A stretch of 18,758 nucleotides of DNA from G020353355 sp050116155 (lineage in GTDB: Bacteria > Desulfobacterota > Desulfobacteria > Desulfobacterales > JAHEIW01), in NCBI GenBank assembly GCA_050116155.1, contig JASFPE010000047.1, forward strand, positions 1 through 18,758, written 5' to 3'. This document shows, one piece after another, positions 1 to 7,079 of the stretch. Within the stretch, counting starts at the first letter, position 1. The number at the start of each line of letters is the position of its first letter. The notes under the pieces were generated by a model. The model saw only the letters and a list, made by a program, of their open reading frames with translations, was not told where the DNA came from and searched no databases. A program made the translations under genes and the position numbers.

Positions 1-330
1 GCGTTTGAGCGCATCCCGGGCACTTTCGGCAACCGTAATTTGATATTCCAGCAATTGCAAAGCATCGGTGATGGTTTTTCGAACCAGCGGATTCTGTTCA
101 CAAACCAGAGCAGTTAAACCTTCCTCTTCGATAAAATCAAACGGTTTATCAAACGCATCGTAAGACTCGCCGTTTGCAGCTGCGCCACCACCTGTGGCGA
201 TACCATTACCGGGCCCTATAGATATTTTGCTTTTGCATTTGGGACAGGGAAAAGTTGCGGTTTTCCCGGAAGGGATTTTGTCATCTGCAATTTTGAATTT
301 GCTTTGACAATTATGACATATAATATCCAT
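1..330 (-). CDS. Zinc-ribbon protein with receiver-like region (partial, C-terminus outside window)
   Basis: The first 110 residues are visible; the gene runs off the left edge. Residues 5-32 form an MJ0042-type zinc ribbon with two CxxC pairs (C5/C8 and C29/C32). A Gly/Ala-rich linker follows, and from about residue 72 there is a stretch (LTALVCEQNPLVRKTITDAL) that reads like the first strand and helix of a response-regulator receiver fold. The usual acidic pocket and phosphorylatable Asp lie outside or are not recognisable. The start is the ATG after a GGGAGG about 14 bases upstream, a rather long spacing. It lies about 106 bp downstream of the PilT-like gene on the same strand, so a role in pilus or motility control is possible but is only inference from position. 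Confidence 0.75.
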   Translation of the reverse strand, partial: MDIICHNCQSKFKIADDKIPSGKTATFPCPKCKSKISIGPGNGIATGGGAAANGESYDAFDKPFDFIEEEGLTALVCEQNPLVRKTITDALQLLEYQITVAESARDALKR

Positions 331-436
331 ATCGAATCTATTTGCCTCCCTGCTGTTAAATCGGACTTCTATCTGCCTGGCGCTTCAAATTTGTTTCATA
401 ACAAATCCCGTTTGGTTCTGATGCCAGTAATCTAAG

Positions 437-1603
437 CTAGACGGATCTGGAATAGGTCCGATCAATTTCGAGTTTTTCAATATCGGTTGTGGATTCGCCC
501 CTGGAGCTTTTGATGGCATCGATGCCGCGGCCTACGATACCTCTTTCTGAAGCATAGGCGATGGCGGTTTCCGGGGTGATCAGCCCCTGTTCGAATAAAC
601 CAATAAGGTGCTGGTCGAATGTAATCATTCCAAAGGCATTGCTTTGCTCCATGATATCGTAAAAGGTTCTGCCTTCCGATTCTCCATGCAGGATTGCATC
701 GCGCACACGGAGATTGGTTCCCAAAATTTCAAAAGTGGCCACCCGTCCGCCACCGATTTTCGGCAGCAAGCGCTGACTGACAATCCAACGCATGGCGTCA
801 GACAGACGGATGCGGATCTGCCGCTCTTCCTCTGTGGTAAACATGCCGAGGATACGGTTTACGGTGGAACCGGCATCGATGGTATGCAGGGTGGTCAACA
901 CCAAATGTCCGGTTTCCGCAGCGCTCAATCCGATTTCAACCGTTTCGCGGTCGCGCATCTCGCCGACCAGAATCACTTTCGGTGCCTGTCTCAGTGCGGC
1001 ACGCAAGCCGCTGGCATAGGTATCGAAATCCATCCCCAATTCCCGTTGGTTAAAGGTCGACTTTTTATGGGGATGCTGATATTCCACCGGATCTTCCAGC
1101 GTAATAACATGAACGGATTTGGTTTCATTAATCTGATCCAAAACCGCCGCCAGCGTGGTGGTTTTTCCGGAACCGGTCGCGCCGGTGACGAAAACGATTC
1201 CATTTTTTTCCTCTGAAATTTTGTACATGGTTTTGGGCAGCTCGCGCTCATCGATGGTTGGAATTTTTGATTCCAGCTTTCGCAGTACGATGGATGTATT
1301 GGCTCCCTGAGAAAAGATGTTGACCCTGAAGCGCGCTTTGCCGGGCAGGCCATAGGATAAGTCGCAGGAGCCGTGGCTAAGAAGATCTTTGGTTAAACGG
1401 CGGTCCTGATTGACCAGATTTAAGGCTAATATTTCAGTTTGAAACGGGGTCAGGGCTCTGAAATCCGGTTTTATATCAACGGGGATCAGCTCACCGGCGC
1501 TTTCAACCTGCATCGGTTTGCCGACTGTAAAATTGAGATCTGAGACTTCCCGATGATAATCCAGCATCCTTACCAGAATATGATCAATTTCTTGTTTTTT
1601 CAT
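437..1603 (-). CDS. PilT/PilU-family type IV pilus retraction ATPase (paralog 2)
   Basis: A 388-residue cytoplasmic hexameric ATPase of the secretion/retraction superfamily, expected to power pilus retraction at the inner-membrane base. Visible motifs: Walker A GATGSGKTTT at about 141-150, an Asp box (TLEDPVEYQH) near 168-177, Walker B with catalytic Glu (VILVGEMRD) near 209-217, and a His box (GHLVLTTLHT) just after. The PilT AIRNLIRE-type motif is replaced by a divergent NLRVRDAILHGE, and the C-terminus is extended by a polar tail, so it is less canonical than its neighbour and may be PilU-like. The start is supported by AGAGGG seven bases before the ATG. It follows the other pilT gene by 124 bp on the same strand, and the pair is probably a tandem duplication or a PilT/PilU division of labour. 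Confidence 0.9.
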   Translation of the reverse strand: MKKQEIDHILVRMLDYHREVSDLNFTVGKPMQVESAGELIPVDIKPDFRALTPFQTEILALNLVNQDRRLTKDLLSHGSCDLSYGLPGKARFRVNIFSQGANTSIVLRKLESKIPTIDERELPKTMYKISEEKNGIVFVTGATGSGKTTTLAAVLDQINETKSVHVITLEDPVEYQHPHKKSTFNQRELGMDFDTYASGLRAALRQAPKVILVGEMRDRETVEIGLSAAETGHLVLTTLHTIDAGSTVNRILGMFTTEEERQIRIRLSDAMRWIVSQRLLPKIGGGRVATFEILGTNLRVRDAILHGESEGRTFYDIMEQSNAFGMITFDQHLIGLFEQGLITPETAIAYASERGIVGRGIDAIKSSRGESTTDIEKLEIDRTYSRSV

Positions 1604-1727
1604 ATGGATTCCCTCTGGTTTGGTATTTGATTATTCAATCTCCAGATGATGTCCGGTGAAAAATGCAGAAATCCGCCCACTGCTGGCACGCATGTTTTCA
1701 CCATATGCCTGGATATGTTAACTTTAA

Positions 1728-2810
1728 CTAAACTTCGGTAAAGTCTTCCGGAGGTGCATTTAATAGAGGCCGAAATCGCCCCTTTTCATTGGCTTTGGCG
1801 TAAGCTTCTTCGGCGCTGATCATTCTTTTTTGGAATAGTTCCATGATGTAATCATCCAGTAAGACCATTCCATATTTCTTGCCCGTCTGAATCATGGATG
1901 GTAATTGATGGGTTTTGGCTTCCCGAATCAGATTTCGAACCGCTGGATTGGCAATTAAAATTTCCAATGCCACCACCCGGCCTTTTTTATCAATTCGTTT
2001 AAACAGCGTCTGCGAGATGACAGCCCGAAGCCCATCCGCGAGCGTGGAGCGGATTAAGGGTTGTTGGTCTGACGGAAAAACTTCGATCACACGATCAACG
2101 GTTTTCCATGCGCTTGAGGTGTGCAAGGTGGAGAAAACAAGATGTCCGGTAGATGCAGCTTCAACGGCCAATGAAATCGTCTCAAGATCTCTCATTTCAC
2201 CGACCAGGATAATATCGGGATCTTCGCGCAGTGCGCCGCGGAGCGCTGCCGAAAACGATTCGGTATGTAAACCTACCTCTCGATGATTCACGATACACCC
2301 ACGGCTTTGATGGACAAATTCAATAGGATCTTCAACCGTAATGATATGATCTTTGCGGTTACGATTGGCTACATCGATGATCGAAGCCAGCGTCGTGGAT
2401 TTGCCGCTTCCGGTGGGACCGGTGACAAGAATCAGTCCCCTGGGCAGTCCGGCCAGTTTGGATAACACTGGCGGCAGTCCGAGCTGTTCGGCGGTCATGA
2501 TCGTACTGGGAATTTCCCGGAAAACCGCACCAACTCCCCTGCGTTGCATAAAGAAATTTGCGCGATATCTGGCAAGCCCCGGTATTTCATAAGCAAAATC
2601 GACGTCTCCGGTTTCTTCAAATACCTTTACTTTATGTTCCGGCGTAATTTCGTAAAGCATACTTCTCAGGTCATCGTTATCCAGGACTTTATATTTTATC
2701 CGTTCAATATCGCCTCTGATTCGCAGTGCCGGGGGTTGACCCGACATCAAATGAAGGTCGGAAGCACCCTGTTCGTTCATCAATTTGAAAAATGCATCAA
2801 TCTTTGCCAT
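1728..2810 (-). CDS. pilT: Type IV pilus retraction ATPase PilT
   Basis: A 360-residue PilT-family ATPase of normal family length. It has the N-terminal PAS-like region (QGASDLHLMSGQPP at about 14-27), Walker A GPTGSGKSTT at 131-140, Asp box TVEDPIEFVHQ at 158-168, Walker B DIILVGEMRD at 199-208 and His box GHLVFSTLHT at 222-231. The retraction motif near the C-terminus reads VRNLIREAK, close to the AIRNLIRE signature of PilT, so this is the better candidate of the two paralogs for the true retraction motor. AGGAG lies six bases before the ATG. Upstream on the same strand is divIVA, separated by 241 bp containing a strong hairpin. The product should act at the cytoplasmic face of the pilus machine. 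Confidence 0.92.
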   Translation of the reverse strand: MAKIDAFFKLMNEQGASDLHLMSGQPPALRIRGDIERIKYKVLDNDDLRSMLYEITPEHKVKVFEETGDVDFAYEIPGLARYRANFFMQRRGVGAVFREIPSTIMTAEQLGLPPVLSKLAGLPRGLILVTGPTGSGKSTTLASIIDVANRNRKDHIITVEDPIEFVHQSRGCIVNHREVGLHTESFSAALRGALREDPDIILVGEMRDLETISLAVEAASTGHLVFSTLHTSSAWKTVDRVIEVFPSDQQPLIRSTLADGLRAVISQTLFKRIDKKGRVVALEILIANPAVRNLIREAKTHQLPSMIQTGKKYGMVLLDDYIMELFQKRMISAEEAYAKANEKGRFRPLLNAPPEDFTEV

Positions 2811-2931
2811 TTACAGCTCCTGGTTCCAGAGATAACCTTTGTGATCTGGTAATGCTAGCGACGAGTGAATCTGGTTTCTAAAAGTTTTAGTTGGAATATG
2901 ACGCTACCCAAAAACTCAACTCCGATAAGAG

Positions 2932-3015
2932 CGCCTGAAGTGAAAACACGCGGGCATTGACATCGGCATCGAAAACCGTCAATTTCCCAGGCTGGACATG
3001 CATTCACTTCAGGCG
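2932..3015. repeat. Nested intergenic hairpin between divIVA and pilT
   Basis: A perfect 13-bp inverted repeat (CGCCTGAAGTGAA at 2932-2944 and its complement at 3003-3015) encloses a second stem: GGG plus ATTGAC around 2952-2960 pairs with GTCAAT plus CCC around 2978-2988. The result is a two-tier hairpin of 84 nt. No U-tract follows directly on either strand, so a simple intrinsic terminator is not a good fit. It could be an mRNA processing or stability element, a small structured RNA, or a dispersed repeat. Confidence 0.7.
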
Positions 3016-3051
3016 GTCATATCAAAAGAATTTGGTTCTGGTTCATGTTGG

Positions 3052-3552
3052 TTATGTTTGCTTCAACACCTTTACTTTGTTGTCCTCCTCGTCCATTTCT
3101 TTCATGCCTTCTTTGCTGATCTCCAACAGCTTGGAATGAGCTTCAATGACCGAACTGATCTGGACTTCAATCTGGGTGCGTTGTCGCTTAAGTTCGGCAA
3201 TATCCTCATGCAATTGCGCCAGCCGGTTATGCGCTTTGTTCAAGATTTTTTCGGCTTTGACTTCTGACTCCGCAATAATGAGTTCGGCAGACTTGCGTGC
3301 ATTTTCCTTCATCTGGTCCAGCACTTTTTGGGAATTAAGCAGCGCCCGCTTAAAGGTATCTTCCCGTTTTTTATAACCCTGAATTTCAAGCTCCAGCCTG
3401 CGAATTTCTTCCTGGGAATTTTCGTTTTCCCGCTGAAAAGCTTCAAACGCACTTGCCATTTGTTCCAGAAATACATCGACCTCCCGAACATCGAAACCTC
3501 GGAATCGCGTCTTAAATTGTTGCTGTTGGATATCAAGGGGAGTCATTTTCAT
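3052..3552 (-). CDS. DivIVA-domain protein
   Basis: A 166-residue protein with the DivIVA N-terminal signature: MTPLDIQ, then a RFRGFDVREVDVFL segment, at about residues 3-30. After it comes a nearly continuous charged coiled coil to the C-terminus, rich in Glu, Lys, Gln and Arg. DivIVA-domain proteins bind membranes, often at curved or polar sites, and scaffold division or polarity factors. This one is at the short end of the family. The ATG at 3552 is preceded by AGGTGA six bases upstream; a second ATG two codons later is the alternative start. The neighbour upstream is yggT, whose stop codon overlaps an AGGAGG, so the two are probably co-transcribed. YggT-DivIVA linkage is widespread in bacteria, which strengthens the call. 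Confidence 0.88.
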   Translation of the reverse strand: MKMTPLDIQQQQFKTRFRGFDVREVDVFLEQMASAFEAFQRENENSQEEIRRLELEIQGYKKREDTFKRALLNSQKVLDQMKENARKSAELIIAESEVKAEKILNKAHNRLAQLHEDIAELKRQRTQIEVQISSVIEAHSKLLEISKEGMKEMDEEDNKVKVLKQT

Positions 3553-3574
3553 ATGCGATCACCTGCCTTTCCTC

Positions 3575-3874
3575 CTAAACTACATGTGCAGCCAAATCTT
3601 TTAAGCTTTTAACGATAAAAATTTGCAAAAAATAAATAATTAAAATGACGATTACGGGTGAAAAATCGATACCGCCCAATATCGCCGGTATTCTTCTGCG
3701 AACTTGATAAAGCACAGGTTCGGTGATGTTATGGATAAATCGGACAATTGGATTGTAAGGATCGGGGCTCACCCATGACAAGACGGCCCGTGCAATCACA
3801 ATAATCATAAAGAAAAATAGTACGTAGTCGATAACCACGGCAAGGGCAAATAAAAAGTTGCTGAAAACAAACAT
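3575..3874 (-). CDS. YggT family integral membrane protein
   Basis: A 99-residue protein with two hydrophobic helices, at about 5-32 and 68-90. Between them is the family loop with the RAVLSWVSPDPYNPIVRFI segment and a TEPVL..VRRRIP motif, typical of the YggT/YlmG family. Family members are linked to cell division, nucleoid or envelope organisation and, in plastid homologs, to membrane organisation; the biochemical role is not settled. It is immediately upstream of divIVA (22-bp gap) on the same strand, as in many genomes. In enterobacteria yggT sits beside proC; here proC is about 7.9 kb away on the other strand. Confidence 0.9.
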   Translation of the reverse strand: MFVFSNFLFALAVVIDYVLFFFMIIVIARAVLSWVSPDPYNPIVRFIHNITEPVLYQVRRRIPAILGGIDFSPVIVILIIYFLQIFIVKSLKDLAAHVV

Positions 3875-4218
3875 GGAGATGTGAACCTCTTACTTTGATT
3901 TCATAAAAACGGACTTGACCCGAATTTATTGCCGATGAATGCCTAAAATTAATTACATTATCGAGGATAAGTCAAGATATTTCGGGAAATATCAATAGGT
4001 AACGACAGGTCACACAATCACTTTTGATGACTGCCCACATGGTGGTTTATGAAGATCGATATAATCCCCTTGTCACACTATAGGCTATTGAAAAAATCAC
4101 CTCCCTATGCTGGAGTTTTTAAAAATGGAAATCTTGTGAGGCTGCCTCTGCGATGCTGCAAAGTCTTTAATTTCTAAAAATATCACATCCTTCAATGGAT
4201 TGCAAATATCAGAAACGA
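3875..4218. other. Intergenic region without a convincing gene
   Basis: This 344-bp AT-rich gap lies upstream of yggT and downstream of the MoaD-like gene. On the minus strand a TTGACT (complement of 3969-3974) sits at promoter-like distance from AT-rich sequence toward yggT, but no good -10 box follows. Around 4096-4122 CTCC and GGAG can pair beside A/T tracts and might terminate the operon arriving from the right; the stem is only four pairs, so this is weak. No ORF, RNA gene or long repeat was recognised. Confidence 0.4.
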
Positions 4219-4416
4219 TTAACCTCCGGCAATCATCGGAATTAAAAACACTTCCGAATTGTCCGGAATAGCCGTTTTTTCGAAATTCGGACGTGTTACG
4301 TAGATGTCGTTAATTCGCACCACGGCATACGGGTGGGAATCTCCAATTTGCTCGAGCAAATCCGCCACTGTCATTCCTTCTCGCCAGGGAAAGCTTATTT
4401 CCGAAACCGTGATCAT
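4219..4416 (-). CDS. MoaD/ThiS-like beta-grasp sulfur-carrier protein
   Basis: A 65-residue protein of typical ubiquitin-like sulfur-carrier size ending exactly in the diagnostic Gly-Gly (IPMIAGG). The TVADLLEQI helix and the DNSEVFLIPMIAGG end match the ThiS/MoaD fold. Such proteins accept sulfur as a C-terminal thiocarboxylate and deliver it to molybdopterin, thiamin or other cofactors. It is the next gene downstream of the AOR on the same strand, 271 bp away. MoaD-like proteins often accompany AOR genes, where pyranopterin dithiolene for tungsten binding is needed. I therefore infer a role in the W-cofactor rather than thiamin. No E1-like MoeB/ThiF partner is in the window. Confidence 0.85.
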   Translation of the reverse strand: MITVSEISFPWREGMTVADLLEQIGDSHPYAVVRINDIYVTRPNFEKTAIPDNSEVFLIPMIAGG

Positions 4417-4442
4417 GGCATACTCGGTAATAATTACTTTTG

Positions 4443-4490
4443 ATTATTGTAGCAAATCGCTTTTATCGCCACAGTTTAATTATTGTAGCA
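4443..4490. repeat. 12-bp direct repeat pair upstream of the MoaD-like gene
   Basis: ATTATTGTAGCA occurs at 4443-4454 and again at 4479-4490, 36 bp apart start to start (between three and four helical turns). The pair lies 27-74 bp upstream of the MoaD-like start codon. It could be a paired protein-binding site or a remnant of a longer repeat. Confidence 0.6.
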
Positions 4491-4493
4491 TTT

Positions 4494-4617
4494 TGGAATA
4501 ATGGAATATTGGAATCCTGGAATATTGGGTCATAAATTCGGAAAAAGTATTTATCTTATAAAAAGATGGGTCGTATTCCGGTTAATAAACCCATTATTCC
4601 ATCATTCCATTATTCCA
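4494..4617. repeat. Word-built inverted repeat A (TGGAATA words)
   Basis: The left arm (4494-4530) is an iteration of TGGAATA-like words. The right arm (4589-4617) is made of the complementary words. After removing one extra 8-nt unit from the left arm, about 26 of 29 positions pair. The 58-nt loop contains smaller possible stems (CGGAA/TTCCG and ATCTT/AAGAT). It fills the gap between the AOR stop and the MoaD-like start. An ORF that crosses it is a by-product of the repeats. Confidence 0.8.
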
Positions 4618-4687
4618 GACTGCTGCTTGTCAACTCCCACTGTATTCGGGTTTACTGTTTTGTTTGACGCCACCTGGCCTGGGTTAC

Positions 4688-6826
4688 TTACTCCACGCCG
4701 TGCGATTTAAGCAGTTCTATGACCTCCGGAAAATCGATACCGAGGCGCCTGACGGTATCCAAAGTTGGAATTCCGTTTGAGGTCCATCCCCTGCGCATGT
4801 AAACTGCGTCTTGGAGCTTTTCATACTGTTCCTGGCGGTGTTGGCGCAAAATGGCGACTTTTTCCGCGGTATTCATTGCGCTGATGTCCACCTTTTGGAT
4901 TTCTGTAAGCTGTTTATCGTATCGCTCCTGTCTTGACAGGTATTCGGCTTCGGTCACCGGACCCACCGCGCGATACGGGATGGCGTCGTGCTCCCGCCGA
5001 CCAAACCCCATCCTCAGATTGAAGATGCGTTGAAAATTGTATACGGCCTCGCTCATTTCAATCAAATCGTCCGGTGTAACCTGACGGCCGGTTACCGAAC
5101 TGAAATATTCTGCATACCATTGGACATGTTTCATGACCTTGGCAGGCTCGGATGTATCTTTGTTGTCTTCCGGTATAATGTCATTCCAGGGAAGTTTGCA
5201 TAAACCACAAAGGCCGAACCAGGTGCGAAACATCGGAAACCAGTGCAATGCTTCGGCTTTTTGTTCAAACGTGGGAATAAAGTTGTGAACCATGTCTAAA
5301 AATATGAGCCAGGCTTCATCGTGTTGGGGCCCTTTCAGCGCCAGACCATAACCGCCTTGCTGTGCCAGGGATTCTTTGGTCATGTACTCGGAAAACTCAA
5401 GCCCTTTGGCTTCCATGCCGATATCTTGCATGATTTTGGGGTCTGCGCCGAAATCATTGGCAAAAATGTCCTTCATTTTTCGAACGCCCTGTCCGATAAT
5501 TTGGCCGAATCCTTCTCCCTTGGCCATTTGATGCACCAGTTCCAAAGCGCCGTGTCGGTTGCCGAAATTGAGGCGCAGTCCGCTGGTGTGGGTATCGTTT
5601 ATCAATCCGAGTTCAAAGCATTCCATGGCAAAGGCGATGGCTGTGCCCACCGAAATGGTATCCAGCCCGTAGGCATCGCAGTAAAAGTTGATTTCAGTCA
5701 CGGTATGGGGATCAAAGATACCCAGATTTGAGCCGCATCCGGCAATCGTTTCATATTCGGGACCATCCACAAAGACGTTTTGCCCCTGATAGGGGCCGGT
5801 AAGCGGAATAAAATCTTTGACGCCGTGAGAACAGGCGACGGTACATCCCATCCAGCAGCCGTCAAATCCGGGATCGAAGAGGTTTCGGTATACGGCCTGG
5901 CCGATATTGGGTGCCTCCCGATGCTGCCCGAATCGAAAATTATGAGTAGGCAGCAGATCATGGTCATTCATAATGGTCACCAGATGGGTGGTGCCGATGC
6001 GTGACATCTCGTTTTGTTTGGGATCCAGTTCCACGATTTCGCGCGAATGCAGCTTCGCGACGTCTTTCAAAGCCGCCTTGTCTGCCGGATTGTTGGTGTC
6101 TGCGGTGACGGTATCCCAACGAACCACCAGGGCTTTGATGCCTTTGTCGGCGAAAACCGTTCCAATACCGCCGCGGCCTGCCTGTTTGTAACGTGCGCGT
6201 TTACGTTTGACATCGTACCAGGTAAAATTCAGGCAGCCGATCAGGGTATTTTTTGCCCCTGGACCGGCGGATACCACCGAAATGCTGCGTGGTTTTCCTG
6301 CGGCAAAATATTCAGTCAGCATGGCTGAGAGCGCATAAGCATTGTCCGGCAACCCGGTGGATTCAAAGATTTGAATCTTCTGATCGACACCGTCAATGAA
6401 AATGACGGTCTCACTGGATGTTTTTCCCTGTATTTCCAGGGCATCAAAACCGGAAAATTTAAGATAGGGCCCGAAATATCCACCGACATTTGAGTCGATG
6501 ACGCTGGCTGTCGTCGGAGAAAGAGTGGTGACGATGCTTTTGCCTGACCCCGGATAATTGGGAGTACCACCCAGAGGACCGGCAGCAATACAGATCTCAT
6601 TTTCAGGATCATTCCATTTTGTTGTGGGCTTAACGGCATTCCACAGCAACCACAGGTCATAACCCTTACCACCGATAAACGTCTCTTTTGTTTTGGTATC
6701 CACCGGTTTGATGGTAATTTCCGAATCAGAAATATTTACATACAGGCTGTGGTCGGTGTAACCTTTTTCGATGGCCGGTCTTTCGTATGCATGGGTTTTT
6801 ACCTCTTTCAATTTTAAGTCAGGCAT
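4688..6826 (-). CDS. Tungsten-type aldehyde:ferredoxin oxidoreductase (AOR family)
   Basis: A 712-residue AOR-family enzyme, somewhat longer than classical AOR (about 600). AORs oxidise aldehydes or related substrates to acids with a W-bispyranopterin cofactor and a [4Fe-4S] cluster, donating electrons to ferredoxin. Visible motifs: IGGKGYDLWL near 51-60, GPLGGTPNYPGSGK near 83-96, AGRGGIGTVFADKGIKAL near 216-233, and cluster cysteines C324, C328 and C332, with C540/C543 as candidates for the fourth ligand. The first three have CX3CX3C spacing, whereas classical AOR has CX2CX3C. Start: AGGAG six bases before the ATG. It lies between a DAO-family FAD gene and a MoaD/ThiS-like gene. The physiological substrate is unknown; BamB-like or other AOR subfamilies remain possible. 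Confidence 0.92.
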   Translation of the reverse strand: MPDLKLKEVKTHAYERPAIEKGYTDHSLYVNISDSEITIKPVDTKTKETFIGGKGYDLWLLWNAVKPTTKWNDPENEICIAAGPLGGTPNYPGSGKSIVTTLSPTTASVIDSNVGGYFGPYLKFSGFDALEIQGKTSSETVIFIDGVDQKIQIFESTGLPDNAYALSAMLTEYFAAGKPRSISVVSAGPGAKNTLIGCLNFTWYDVKRKRARYKQAGRGGIGTVFADKGIKALVVRWDTVTADTNNPADKAALKDVAKLHSREIVELDPKQNEMSRIGTTHLVTIMNDHDLLPTHNFRFGQHREAPNIGQAVYRNLFDPGFDGCWMGCTVACSHGVKDFIPLTGPYQGQNVFVDGPEYETIAGCGSNLGIFDPHTVTEINFYCDAYGLDTISVGTAIAFAMECFELGLINDTHTSGLRLNFGNRHGALELVHQMAKGEGFGQIIGQGVRKMKDIFANDFGADPKIMQDIGMEAKGLEFSEYMTKESLAQQGGYGLALKGPQHDEAWLIFLDMVHNFIPTFEQKAEALHWFPMFRTWFGLCGLCKLPWNDIIPEDNKDTSEPAKVMKHVQWYAEYFSSVTGRQVTPDDLIEMSEAVYNFQRIFNLRMGFGRREHDAIPYRAVGPVTEAEYLSRQERYDKQLTEIQKVDISAMNTAEKVAILRQHRQEQYEKLQDAVYMRRGWTSNGIPTLDTVRRLGIDFPEVIELLKSHGVE

Positions 6827-6895
6827 CTTCTTCTCCTTTATGCGTATGTTTGGATTACAATCTAATGGTACTTACATTTCCTAATTCAATATTAA

Positions 6896-7079
6896 GGTCA
6901 CTGGTCACTGGTCATATCAAATATTTTATAAAATTTTAAGTATATAATCCTCTTTATCTGCAATCAAGATTCAAATCTTCGCATAATCGCCGCTAAGTAA
7001 TTTTAAGAAAAAAGCGACTTTTGGCCGGGAGCCAACGACCAGCAGCCAGCGACCAGTAGCCAGAAACCATCGACCAGCC
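6896..7079. repeat. Word-built inverted repeat B (GGTCACT / GACCAGC words)
   Basis: The left arm (6896-6914) is a tandem of GGTCACT words. The right arm (7031-7079) carries degenerate GACCAG and CCAGC words in the complementary sense and touches the stop codon of the upstream gene. The 116-nt loop contains a plausible promoter for the AOR gene. The right arm is longer than the left, so pairing is only partial. Confidence 0.65.
6939..6967 (-). promoter_or_regulatory. Candidate sigma70 promoter for the AOR gene
   Basis: On the minus strand TTGATT (complement of 6962-6967) and TATACT (complement of 6939-6944) are separated by exactly 17 bp, matching four and five of six consensus bases. A small inverted repeat (AAGATT/AATCTT, 6966-6979) adjoins the -35 box and might bind a regulator. 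It would start a transcript about 105 bp before the AOR start codon. Confidence 0.45.

Noticed and set aside
1680..1705. Possible sigma54 promoter (TGGCAC at 1684)
   Set aside because: It is on the strand opposite to both pil genes and lacks a GC at the -12 position.
4501..4710. Plus-strand ORF of 69 residues
   Set aside because: It runs through repeat A and into the AOR gene on the other strand; its composition reflects the repeat words.
6827..7079. Molybdenum/tungsten cofactor riboswitch ahead of the AOR gene
   Set aside because: The gap is AT-rich with word repeats and a promoter; I could not find the multi-stem core expected of that riboswitch.
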